From NCBI GenBank assembly GCA_018806915.1, contig JAGKQI010000020.1:1-64000 (forward strand): a stretch of 64,000 nucleotides of DNA, read 5' to 3'. Numbering within the stretch: position 1 is the first letter of the stretch; each line of letters starts with the position of its first letter. The position numbers and the translations under genes are program-made. Under the pieces are notes generated by a model, which was not told where the DNA came from, did not search any database, and worked only from the letters and a program-made list of their open reading frames with translations. Below, piece by piece: positions 41,297 to 51,472 of this stretch. The DNA comes from Phytophthora colocasiae. Lineage: Eukaryota; Oomycota; Peronosporomycetes; Peronosporales; Peronosporaceae.

Positions 41297-42517
41297 ATGG
41301 AGAACGACTCGGCTGAGGAAGTCATGGAATGGTTCCTATGGATGGTACGCTCGTCTACTGTGCTGGTGTGGCACCTCGTTCGCTACCACTGGTTAGGATT
41401 GCTGTGGGCGCTCAGGGGTGTGCTCCTCTGGGTAATCACCAAGCCCCTTTGGAACATAGTGGCGCGGTTGGGATTGACGGCTTTCTATTTCTCGTACAAG
41501 TGGGCCGATATCGCCAAGGATAGCATCAAGAGCTACCGTCGGGTTGTTAGTCGGAGTGTGCTTCTTCACAACTCTCCGTCCGAGCGTCGGTGGAAAATCT
41601 ACGAAGCATTGTGGCTGGCACCATTGACTATACTGGAAGTTAGAGGAGAACATCTACACGGCCTGGGACGCCTGCTGTACAAATGGTTGGAAGCTTTCCA
41701 TGCCCTGTGGCGCGTGTTCGTACCGGACGTCCTGGAACTAGGCTGCCGTTCCTCAGTGAAATACTGGAACGGTTCACAAGTGGAGTGTCGGAGAACGGTT
41801 GACAGAGCGTGCTGTGCCGGTCGTGGTTTCTGGGCTTTTACGTCGCTGACGCTATACGCTGTATTCTACACGGTTGTGTACGTATACAAACTGTTGGAGT
41901 GGGCCTGTTATGGAGTGTCTGGGGTCGGAGTGCTCCTAACCGTCCTGAACTACGCCTTGGCGGACGGTGGCTTAGCGTCCAAGGACGGGTTTGTGTTCGA
42001 CTATGATACAATAAGAGTGAGCGGTGCTGTCGTCGTCGTGGGTTTTGCGAGCAGAGCTCTCCGTTATTATGATGCATCTTCAGGAGGTCTGACGCCTTTT
42101 GAAATGGCTGGGGACCGTTACGCCCGGTGGGTCAAAGATCTGAAGGATCAAGAGCAAGCCGAGCGTCTGAGTGAAGCGTTCTGGCGGCAAGACGGTTGCG
42201 TAGGGCCTAGACCTCGCGTGAATCTCGGTCGGAAGTGGGAAGCCGAGAGACAGGAGCTGAAGGAACAAGTGCAAAGAGACGAGCTCGCTGCTGCTCCTCG
42301 AGAGCGATCCGCTCGACGTGGGCGTCGAGTTTCAGTCAGGGAGGATGTCCCGAGCGAGAACGGTGGCCACCGTCTCGGGCACGGTCCCGACCGTTCCCCC
42401 TCTCAAACCCGATCCACGACCCGTCGCATTGTGGAAGACCATATGTATGGCGAAGAGTTGTTCGAGCCGGCCCCGGTCGCAGCCAGCACGAGGGTGAGTG
42501 CGCGCCGCTATTGCTAG
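41297..42517 (+). CDS. Env-position multi-pass membrane protein of element A
   Basis: The ATG at 41297 opens 406 codons. Strongly hydrophobic, Trp-rich segments lie at about residues 11-50, 55-70, 178-221 and 240-253, so several membrane passes are likely. The C-terminal third is charged and soluble-looking. The last 57 codons are inside the 3' LTR (from 42346). The place between pol and the 3' LTR is where env-like genes of retroelements lie, but I see no furin-type site or fusion peptide and no family match, so env-like describes position and topology only. Because the end is in the LTR, the 5' LTR carries a copy of the same codons. Confidence 0.6.
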   Translation: MENDSAEEVMEWFLWMVRSSTVLVWHLVRYHWLGLLWALRGVLLWVITKPLWNIVARLGLTAFYFSYKWADIAKDSIKSYRRVVSRSVLLHNSPSERRWKIYEALWLAPLTILEVRGEHLHGLGRLLYKWLEAFHALWRVFVPDVLELGCRSSVKYWNGSQVECRRTVDRACCAGRGFWAFTSLTLYAVFYTVVYVYKLLEWACYGVSGVGVLLTVLNYALADGGLASKDGFVFDYDTIRVSGAVVVVGFASRALRYYDASSGGLTPFEMAGDRYARWVKDLKDQEQAERLSEAFWRQDGCVGPRPRVNLGRKWEAERQELKEQVQRDELAAAPRERSARRGRRVSVREDVPSENGGHRLGHGPDRSPSQTRSTTRRIVEDHMYGEELFEPAPVAASTRVSARRYC

Positions 42518-42921
42518 GGAAACGAGGTCTGCGCGGCCAAGAAAGAGCGTAGAGCGTGCGCCAGGTTGCGTGTGAGCTGATGCCAAGGACGGAAGACACG
42601 GACTAGAGCTACGCTGGGCTTAACAGCGCCCCGAGTATGTGTGAGGAAGGGGTGAGTGGTACCGTCGAGGAGGTACGGACCCGGGAAGGACAAGGAAGAG
42701 GACTTTGGAGGACATGAGACGTTGGAAAGCAGTGAAGGAAGGGCGTGCTGGTGGAGGTCAGTCGTGAATTTACCTTGGGCACCGCAGCACAAGCCCCAAG
42801 TCAAAGAATAATCGCTTTTTATATTTTTCTTTACTTTTGTGGTGCGCTTTTATAGCTCTACCGTTCCGTTCTACTTGTAACCCGCAGCGTCTACCGTCCC
42901 GCCCAAGACCGACTCGCGACA
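42346..42921 (+). repeat. 3' LTR of element A
   Basis: 576 bp, two differences from the 5' LTR noticed (30050 T against C, and G against A in CCAAGGRCGG). It is preceded by CAGGGAGGA, the purine tract. Confidence 0.92.
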
Positions 42922-43332
42922 CTTGGTCATCTGGATTCCCGATCCTTGGAATCCGGAAGTCCTCAGTTCAGCACTGGAAGCATGTATCCGGAATACACTT
43001 GGTCTGTATATGGTCGACTGGATTCTTGAGCCCTTAGCCCTGACTGGAATGGCATCCAGATTCCCGAAATCTGGATCTGGATTCCGGAAGTACGCACCAG
43101 GAATTCACTTGGGCACCACATGGTGGACGTGATTCCTGAATAGTGGACTCCGATCATGGTCGGGCATCCAGATTCTGGAAGTCCGGATTCCGGAAGTCCT
43201 AAAGCAATAAGGTGAAAATGTGTTCCACAGCTCAGTCCCAGGTACTCGATGCCTCAGCCAATCACCTCTCGACATATTGGGTGGCTCTGGGAGGCGGTGT
43301 CCAGATAGAAAATTTGAATCCACAGCTTCACA
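42922..43332 (-). repeat. 3' LTR of element B, inner part
   Basis: It corresponds to 57885-58296. It ends TTCACA at 43332. On the element strand the preceding bases GAGAGGGACGGT form the purine tract. Confidence 0.88.
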
Positions 43333-43794
43333 ACCGTCCCTCTCGTCAGGAGCTGTCATTGAGGAATTTACCTCCGAGCTTGACAGGTCCTTATGAGACG
43401 AAGCGTGGGCAAGTCGTCCAGATTACCGGATCACCGCAGACATCCAGATCACAATCCCGCAATTCACAACGGCACTTGTCGTCGAGTCGCGTTTCCGGAT
43501 TCCATACATCCAAATGCCCATCACGAAAATGTCGAACGGTCCGGTTTCAGGCGTCTCACACTGTATCCAGGTTCTACCCACCCGGGTCTCACGTATCCGG
43601 GTTCAGGAAGTCCAAATCACTACACTGGGTCACATTCCATCCATCAATTGGCTGACGTGGCTTCTTTTCTGCGTCCGGTCCCAAGCGCCCCGGTCCCATC
43701 GCACGTCCAAACGGCAAGAATCATTAAGTCAGTCCGCACACATTTCACAATTTCAAGGCTCCAGATCACCCAAGCGTTTCCGCACGATCATATC
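43333..43794 (+). other. Leader of the opposite-strand gene in B
   Basis: About 460 bp between the B LTR and the first plausible ATG of the plus-strand gene. The frame is open upstream (from 43393), so the start could be earlier. It is rich in TCCAGA/TCCGGA words. No other feature is seen. Confidence 0.4.
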
Positions 43795-46625
43795 ATGTCA
43801 GCAGACGCTCTTTCGACGTTCACGGCGCCTCCACCAGGCAACACCTCGGTTGAAGGCGACACTGGTGACGCTGGCAGCCACCATGGTGACGCTGAGTCGC
43901 ACCAGGGCGACACGGCAGTGACAAGGGGTCCAGATAGCGTTGTTGACGAGGGGAGACATAGTGCTGAGGGCACGGAGACTTGCCCGCCCGCAGGTGGAGG
44001 CGGAGGCGTCCCTGAGGACGATGATGAGCCACTCAATCGAGTCTACCCGAAGTTTGTCACGCACAAGAGTGCGGGGGAGTTCGGGCTGTCCCAGGGCACC
44101 GCATTCGGAAGTGAATCTTCGCGTCCCATCTACTTCAAGACTCCACCATCCCACGAGCGCGACGACAACTTGCAAGTGGTCGGTGTTCCAGCTTCAACAG
44201 TGCATCGTGATGGCAACAGTTTTTTTCGGAACGGCTATGGCGGTTTGGAAGTCCTGATGCATTCTGAGAAGCTGTCCACCAGGGAAATGGCAGTGCTACA
44301 CGACTTCTGCGCCGGTCATCTGGACCTTCGGGAATTCATCCTGACACCTCGGCCAGCCTCGCTTCCGGATGACGAGCTTCACGCACTTCTGGATAGCGTC
44401 GCCGTCAAGAGCGCCAGCCTTGTTTCGGAGTACGACCCTGAGAATTTAGCGCAGCGCGTCTTTTGAACCGTCTCTGCTCTTCGGAAAGTCATCCAGAAGT
44501 GTATCCAGACGCAGTCACTGCTCGAAGATCAGGATCCGGATCTCGCCAATGTCGGCAGGGTTCACGATGAGCTCGCCGAGCTCCGTCGGGACTACCAGTT
44601 GGTAACAAGTCATCTGGATCTTCGACACGCGGAAGCTGTTTCTGAGAAAGAAGAGGCTCTCCAGAACGCCCGCGACGACATCAAGCACCTGATGGAGGAG
44701 CATGACCGCGACAAGAGGGGTCTCCGGAAGCAGGTCGAAGATCTTGCGAAGCGTTTGGATGATGCCCGGATGCACAATCGCCTTCTGGAACACCGCATCC
44801 AGAAACTGGCGTTTAATGCTGTCGACGTCATGAACTTCCTTGGCGCCGGCGAAGGACAGTCGACTGTCACTGTGAACTGGCAACGGCTTCTGGAACTCCT
44901 GAAGCACTTTCAGAACGGCACAACTTTTCCTTCGGAATGGCGTACAGTCATCAGTGTCATCGCCACGGATGACCCAGGACACACTTCGGCCCCTTTCGTC
45001 GAACTGCATCCCTCTCAGGGGAGTGATGACGGTGACACCAAGGAGAGCGATTTGTCGTCGTATCTGGATCTGAGTCGTGGTTCTTCTGGCGCACCTGCAT
45101 CCGGAAATCCAAGTTCCAAGTCTTCTTCCAAGCGCAAGCGTTCCAGTTCCGTATTTAAGTCTTCGAAGAAGGTCCCAAGGGCTCCCGACGTGATTCAGGC
45201 TCGTCCTTCTGAGTGGATTAAACATTCGGATGACGACTGTCGTAGTGACAAATATCCTCTAGTCTGGACGGAGAGGCAAGCTCGAGAGTCCTTGACGGAC
45301 TACCCGGTTGTCTGGAGTGACTTGCGTCGGGATCTTCAGAAGCTCATGATGTCTGGAGTCAAGTATACCGGGGCTCTGGAATGGATTCGTGAAGACCGTG
45401 CAGTTCACATGGCTTTCCAGTTGAAACCTCTCGTGGAGATGCTCACTCGGATGATGTTCTGGAACAAGTTGGATGACATTCCGTGGACCAAGTACGTCCC
45501 GCGTCGGTACTTCCAGATGGCTGAAGGCGTTCTCGATGGACTTCAGGATGAAGGTATCGAGCCAGAGTACTGGGGACCTCTTGTGGATGGAGAAGACGAC
45601 GTCGAAGATCCGGATCCGGAAGCCTTGATTACGGAAACGGTGGATGACAAGACAGTGGATGAAGACTTCGATCCAGATGCGACAGAGGTGGTGCATCCAG
45701 ATGATGATCAGGGCCACTCAAGTTCCTCTCGCCGTGATCCTGACGTTCAGTCTCCGAAATCCAAGCGTCGTCGTTCCAACCGCTCTCCCAAGCCAGCATC
45801 CAGGGGCTATCGTGCACATGACCGGTCAACCTCCTATCTGGCTGCCAAAGACTTTGGGAACCTGACAAGACTCGACAAGCAGACCATCGAGAATCTGACC
45901 GAGGGAGTGGCATCTTGGCTTCACTACGGAGTTCGCATGAAGAAGGGAGATCCGACGTCCACAGCGACCACTCAGACTCTCGGGTTTCCGGATCCCGCTC
46001 CCAACAGGTTTGATTTCGACCTTCTGAAAGAGCGCTTCGTGATCCGGGCGTCCGAGCTTCCTCCGCTTCTGGATGAACGTCCTTGGGAACACGCATACAG
46101 TTGTCGGCCTCGGGATCTACTCTTCCATAAGCGCAGCGATCTGGATGCGAACGCCTTGGAGGCTCTTGACACCTGGCTTTCTTTCGTGAGCGGTCATCTC
46201 CAGGCCTTCTGGGAAGAAACTCATTGGCTCACGTTCGACATGTGCATACGAAGCTCGTGTGGATCTACTCCGAGCGATCGAAGCGCCACTCGTCCCTTAG
46301 GAAGAAGGCGATCCCGTTGCTCCAGAAGATCTCTTCCAAGCTTCCAAAATCCATCTGGAATGAGACGTGCGTCTGGAAGTACCCTGCGAAACTCTGTCAC
46401 TGGATCCTGATGGATCCAGAACACTTCAAGCCTGGGACTTCGGAACCACACTCGCTCAAGGAACAGCTTGGGATTCTGGATGCCGTGGAGCCTGCACGTG
46501 TTCAGTGGAGCTTCTCCACTTCGGATCAGGATCGCATTGCTCATCTTCCACCGGAAGTCCAGAGCACCCTGATTCCTGCGGATCAGCGCATCCGGATCGA
46601 TGCCCTTTGGAACTACGGAAACTAG
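43795..46625 (+). pseudogene. Long opposite-strand gene in element B, one stop and one frameshift
   Basis: One phase is open from 43393 (chosen ATG 43795) to 46410 except for TGA at 44464-44466. Near 46245 a one-base shift moves the coding into the phase that ends at 46625, for about 940 codons in all. An acidic Gly/Ser N terminus is followed by a coiled coil (about residues 245-345, DIKHLMEEHDRDKRGLRKQVEDL), a Ser/Lys linker with SSSKRKRSSS (likely nuclear signal), and a C-terminal domain with WIKHSDDDCRSDKYPLVW, WTKYVPRRYFQMAEGV and SSKLPKSIWNETCVWKYPAK. I recognise no family. It lies between integrase and the 3' LTR, antisense to the element, as in element A. Confidence 0.6.
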
Positions 46626-46795
46626 GAGGTGTAGTTCAGATCGAGTGAGTCTTCCAATTCTGCATGTTTTCCATACGTAATTCGTCGCTAGTCACTCGTA
46701 ATACACCTCACTTCTCCGAAAGTCAGCTTTTGTTCATCTCCTTCATATCCATCCTTCTGAAACCCAGGATTCCAAAGTTCCATCATAATCCGAAA

Positions 46796-48562
46796 TCAAT
46801 TTCCAATCGTAATCAAATCAAAGTTCAATCGGTAGTCACAGTTCAGGAATCCCCTTCTCAAAACTTCCAGGATGATAGCATCCGGAAGTCTAGACTTGGG
46901 GATTGTCGTCCCCGGCTTGCATAGCCTGGAACATCGCTCGCGCCTTTTCGACGTCCGAGTACGTTTGGACCATCGAAGATCCAATATCTTTTCGACTTCG
47001 TACTCGTTCTCTTCGGCATCCGGATTCCAACTGTCTTCCGGAAGCAGGGCAGCGTCAAAGTCATCGTCCTCGTCCAATTGGATCTCCATGGTAGGACGTT
47101 TCGTGAAGAGTGCTCGGGGTTTCAAACGGCTGATATGCACCCAAGGGTTGACACGATATCCCGTGCCCTCGACCTTGAGTTTCACCCGGAAGTCCTGATG
47201 CACTTCAGCAATCCGGAATGGTCCATGCCACATGTGGGCCAGTTTCCTACTTAGCCCAGTCTGGACTTTCGGAATATATAACCACACGGAATCGCCTTCC
47301 GAAAATCCGGATTTCAGCCTTTCCGAAAGCTCTTTCCACTTTTGCGTTTGGATTTCGGAACGGTGACGCTTGGCTTTCTTCTGAAGTCCTTCTGCAAAAG
47401 CCACAGCGTAGCTGTAGTCCCTCTGAATTTTTCGTCTCCATTCGTACGCTGACATTTCAGGAATACTATGTGGCTTTGGACCCAGCATTGCTGAAATTGT
47501 ACTCTGGGCGTCCCAACCATGAATTAAATAGAAGGGGGTTTCCAGGTGCGTTGCATCGAAAGAGGTATTCAGAGCGAACATCAGCCTTTCCACATTGTCA
47601 TCCCAATCACTTTGATCCGCTTCCATAATATACGCCCGGATGCTTCGAACTACCGTCTGAACGGAACGTTCCTGCTGGCCATTTGCCTGCGGACGGTATC
47701 CCAATGTCGCCCTTTGGAGACTCCCAAGTAGATTCCGGAAGCACTCGAAGACGGCACTCATGAATCGGGGATCCTGATCGTGTCGGATCAGGGAACTTGA
47801 TCCAAACTTCTGGAATACTACTTGTTCGTACACTTCTGCAACATCTTGGGCAGTCGTCGAAGACATGGGCTTGCACATCACGTATCCGGAAAACATATCC
47901 TGAAACAGGAGTAGGAAAGTGTTTCCGCGTGCGGATTTTGGAAGGTGCGTCACGAAATCCATCGAGACAACTTCGAAAGGACATGATGGCTCGATGTTTC
48001 TAGGTGACGGACCTGGATTCGGAGGCCGTCTCTTTCCGGATGCACAATACACACACTCCTTCACATGACGTTCCACATCTGCATACATCCCAGGTCAATA
48101 GTATCCCGAAAGCAATTTCTCATGAGTCCTCCGGATGCCCTGGTGGCCACCTTGGAAATCTTCGTGGGCATAGTGAAGCATATCAGAACGTAAGGATTCC
48201 GGAACCACCAATCGAAGTTCTCCCAGAAAATCTCGAGGTTGCTTCTGGGTGACTGTGGCCATCCTGAAGAGAATGTTTCTGGAATCCAAAGTGAACAAGT
48301 CAGCAACCTTTGCAATCTTCCGGAGACGTTTATGCGAAAACCTCTGGAAATCCCCTTTCTGGAACGCCTTCAGCTCAGACAGGTATTCGTCGGCATCCTG
48401 ATGGACCTTGATCCGTCTCCAACGCTCGGCTTGAAGTTCCAATGGTCCCATCGGAGGGGCATCCGGATCGTTTCCTTCTGGATTCCCAGCTTCTGCAATG
48501 ACAGCCATCACTCGCGCAGACTGGTAACGGTTCCGAATCTGGTCCGTGAAGGTCGTTGTCAT
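46796..48562 (-). pseudogene. Integrase of element B with chromodomain remnant
   Basis: The N-terminal zinc site is in the part 48562-48095 (HYAHEDFQGGHQG) and, after a TGA where TGG would be expected (near 48094), continues as VKECVYCASGKR. The core shows FEVVSMDFVTHLP, LIRHDQDPRFMS and ANGQQERSVQT (D, D, E). The C-terminal part has the GPFRIAEVHQDF...HISRLKP module and EYEVEKILDLRWSKRTRT, which matches the start of a chromodomain. The rest of that domain is out of phase. The assignment to a chromodomain-bearing Gypsy lineage is therefore supported but incomplete. Confidence 0.8.
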
Positions 48563-49229
48563 CCGGGATTCCTGATTCCTGAATCTGGATATCTGAAGGA
48601 TGGGCCTCCGACAGTTCTGATTTCACCAACTTCTCTTGGATTTTGGAAACAAGTTCCAAATGTCTCAGGTCACTTTCGTCGGAAACCTCCCAGGATTCTC
48701 TTTGAACCAATGTCTTGGTCGTCAGGTAGTCGGCAGCCTGATTGTACTCTCGTTTGAGATATACAAATCTGACCTTCTGAAATCTGGATTTCAGAACTTC
48801 CGCTTCCGCGAGGTGTTTCTGAAGATGTGGTTGGTTACAGTTGATCAGTCCTTGTACTTGCTGAATCCCAATTCTGGAATCTCCCACAACCACCAAATCC
48901 TGAATGCCTCTTCTAGATGCCATATTCATGCCCTTCAGAAGTCCATGGTACTCAGCGTCATTCACGGTGACGTCATCCAGAATGAAACCTCGGGCTTCCA
49001 GAACCTTCCATCCAGGTAGCTTCCAGAGAACACACCCGCAACTTCCTTTCCGGGTGGAAGTCTTGGCAGCACCATCGAAACTCAGGATAACACCTTCGTA
49101 GTTCGCTTCCAACATTTCGATGCTCACCACTGGCGGCTTCCGGATGCGTCCTTTCGAAGGGATCAGGGATTCCGAAATCTTATCCAGATGCTCTCGTGTG
49201 GTTATCCCAGCACCCATTATCGCAGCCAA
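48375..49229 (-). CDS. Second RNase H domain of element B
   Basis: It lies between the RT-linked RNase H and integrase. ILSFDGAAKTSTRKGSCGCV carries the first Asp, VTVNDAEYHGLLKGMN the Glu, LVVVGDSRIGIQQVQG the second Asp, and KREYNQAADYLTT the last Asp, the pattern of cellular-type RNase H. A tethered second RNase H has been described for some oomycete and plant (Tat) Gypsy elements as an archaeal-like addition. The downstream part (after about residue 190) is a linker that overlaps the integrase frame in another phase. Confidence 0.75.
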   Translation of the reverse strand: MAAIMGAGITTREHLDKISESLIPSKGRIRKPPVVSIEMLEANYEGVILSFDGAAKTSTRKGSCGCVLWKLPGWKVLEARGFILDDVTVNDAEYHGLLKGMNMASRRGIQDLVVVGDSRIGIQQVQGLINCNQPHLQKHLAEAEVLKSRFQKVRFVYLKREYNQAADYLTTKTLVQRESWEVSDESDLRHLELVSKIQEKLVKSELSEAHPSDIQIQESGIPDDNDLHGPDSEPLPVCASDGCHCRSWESRRKRSGCPSDGTIGTSSRALETDQGPSGCRRIPV

Positions 49230-49235
49230 TCCGTC

Positions 49236-50470
49236 TTAATTCCAATGTGAAAGTGCAAGTCCCCAAGGAACGCACCTACCATCAGCAGACTTCAAGGTGA
49301 TGACCCACTTCAGGACGGAGTATCGGGTGTACACAATCAGTTCGGACTGCTCAATGAGCGTCCGGAAGACCTGGAGTACTCTCAGGATCGCAATGACTTC
49401 CTTTTCCGCAATATGATAACGGATTTCGGAATCATCCAGGACGCGGCCAGTATACCGGACAGGGTGGATCACACCGTTGTATTCCTGACAGAGGACAGCA
49501 CATGCGGCCCATGCATTGGCATGCGGAATGATCACGAATGGTCGATTTCTATCAGGATGCCGAAGCAATAGGGTCGAGACGATCTTGTGCTTCAGGATTC
49601 CAAATGCCTCCTTCGCCTGATCCAAATTCCTTCCCGCCCTGATCTGCTCATCCGAAAGTTCATAGAGAACAGCGGCAATAACCGGGAAGTCTTCAATGAA
49701 TTTGTGATAGTAGTTCAGGCTTCCGAGGAACGACTGCACCCCTTTCAGGGTTTCCGGAAACGGAAGATCCATAACACCTTTTGCAATCTTCGGGGTAGCT
49801 CGGATTCCTTCAGCACTGATTTCGTGGGACAGGTACGGGATGCCTAGCTTTCCAAATTCACTCTTCGGGAGGCTCACCGAGATGTTCCAATAACGCAGCC
49901 TGAATAGTAGTGCATCCAGATCTTCACATAACTGATTCTAAGTCGGCGCGCCGTGAGCGATATCGTCGATAAACGAACTGCGTCCCAGTACCGGGTTCAT
50001 CTGTGAAGGAGCTGGGATATTCCTCTGGAACACGGTCATTGTATCTGAGAGAATTGGCACTTGGATTCCTGAAGGGGAACTTCCGGATTCTAAACTTCCA
50101 GAATCCAGATTTCCAGATGGAGTCAACTTCAGAAAATCCAAGACTTCCTGATCCACTTCTGCTTCCTCTTCCTGGGATAGGCGCACAAACCCCCACAAGC
50201 AGTTATTGATTACTGCCTGATATACTAAAGGGGCGTTCTTCAAACCGAATGACATTCGGATCCACTGAAAGTGTCCAAAGGGGCACACGAAAGCGGAGAT
50301 CAGCTTGGCACGTTCAGACATCCTTTTACCACTCGATAGCCAATACACATCCGGATGTCAACACCGTTCTTCTTCAGGACAATAACAATCGGGGATGCCC
50401 ATGGAGATTCCGAGTGCTCGATCAATCCAGTTTCCAAAAGCTTCTTCAGAAGTTCGTACACTTTGACCGC
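49236..50470 (-). pseudogene. RT and first RNase H of element B, RT motif A missing
   Basis: After the IRMCIGYRVVK block (near 50340) the sequence passes directly to SERAKLISAFVCPFGHFQWIRMSFGLKNAP. The roughly 45 residues that normally hold motif A, with the first catalytic Asp, are absent. The later SFIDDIAHGAPT retains the YxDD-type pair. The segment 49877-49236 has the thumb (GVQSFLGSLNYYHKFIEDFPVIAAVL) and a degenerate RNase H (FVIIPHANAWAACAVLCQEYNG, IAEKEVIAIL). The first RNase H Asp appears lost. This RT cannot be active as read. Confidence 0.75.
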
Positions 50471-51463
50471 TTAGTGAGGAGCGATAGAACGTGGGCGTTG
50501 CGCGACAGGTTTAGCGGTTCCAACATCCAGATCGCAAATCACACCTCTGGCGGGGGCTGGAGCTGCGTTTCCGTCGCCCAGAAAGATACTGCGATGTCGT
50601 TTCAGGATTCCTCGAAGCTTTCGCTCTTCTTCTGGAGTAGTCTTTCCGGATTCTCCCACATCTGCCTTCTCGATATCACACTTCGGACTTAGCTCGTGTA
50701 CTTCCGGAAGCATGACGAGTTGATCCTTCAAGTGTGACAACATATCACTCCCTTCATGCACATACACAGCTGGTTCCAAGGCGAGCTCTTCCGCATTCAG
50801 ATGCAGACACCTGACAAACTTCGGTTCCAACTTCAGGATGGCCTTTTTCACAACTTCCTGATTAAATTGTCTTCCTGATGGATCCGTTCCAGAATCCTCT
50901 TCTGCGTCAGGCAAACCGTCTGGAATCTCGTCCCTTGGCACATTCTCATCCATGGAGATCGCATCAAACCACTCGTCACCGTCGGAATCCAGAAAGCCAT
51001 CGCCTTCTGGAACCTGTTGTCTTCCTGAAGTCTCATTCGAAATTCCCTCCCGATGTTCATTTACAGTCAATATGCTATCAGGATTCTGGAATTCCGAAAC
51101 GACGGCATCTGGAAGTGGCCTTTCACCTTTCTGAATGTCCTTCGGGGGATCTTGTAGTCGAACCATGTGGACTTCAGAACCACCCCTGGGAGGTCTCATC
51201 AAAAGTTTCTTGGGCCAGGGATATTTCGGCTTCTGGACACTTGGGGGTTGGGAAGCTTGGATCGCCTGAAGGTATCTCCGTTGACGTAATACTTCCTGAT
51301 GAGAATTGGTGTTCTCGTAGATCAGGACTTCCCATTCACGATACCTCCGGAGTCCAGGTCTGACGAACCTTCCAAACGGATAGCATCCGTATTCCACAAT
51401 CTGGGCGACCGGGGTGTTTGTGTCGATCCAAACATCCTTATCCGAAATATTTACCACCTTCAC
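50471..51463 (-). CDS. Protease-RT linker of element B
   Basis: A 330-codon open frame. It has an N-terminal part with VWIDTNTPVAQIVEYG, a long acidic linker, and the RT approach KLRGILKRHRSIFLGDGNAAPAPARGV. It has no catalytic motif of its own. It joins protease and RT in the pol polyprotein. Confidence 0.6.
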   Translation of the reverse strand: MKVVNISDKDVWIDTNTPVAQIVEYGCYPFGRFVRPGLRRYREWEVLIYENTNSHQEVLRQRRYLQAIQASQPPSVQKPKYPWPKKLLMRPPRGGSEVHMVRLQDPPKDIQKGERPLPDAVVSEFQNPDSILTVNEHREGISNETSGRQQVPEGDGFLDSDGDEWFDAISMDENVPRDEIPDGLPDAEEDSGTDPSGRQFNQEVVKKAILKLEPKFVRCLHLNAEELALEPAVYVHEGSDMLSHLKDQLVMLPEVHELSPKCDIEKADVGESGKTTPEEERKLRGILKRHRSIFLGDGNAAPAPARGVICDLDVGTAKPVAQRPRSIAPH

Positions 51464-51472
51464 AGCGACCGT

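Larger units (their letters stand above)
30039..42921 (+). mobile_element. Gypsy retrotransposon A, nearly intact, 12.9 kb
   Basis: Both LTRs are 576 bp (30039-30614 and 42346-42921) with two differences noticed, flanked by CTTG, inserted into the 3' LTR of B, whose undisturbed counterpart at 57884 gives the empty site. Order: primer binding site, gag, linker ORF, pol, an opposite-strand gene (39199-41038), a plus-strand membrane ORF (41297-42517) and a purine tract (CAGGGAGGA) before the 3' LTR. It is among the youngest insertions in the window and the only one with a fully open pol. It is rich in ACGG/CCGT words throughout. Confidence 0.93.

Noticed and set aside
41297..42517. Calling this ORF a viral envelope protein
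   Set aside because: Only position and hydrophobic segments support it. No cleavage site, fusion peptide or family motif was seen, so it is listed as env-position only.
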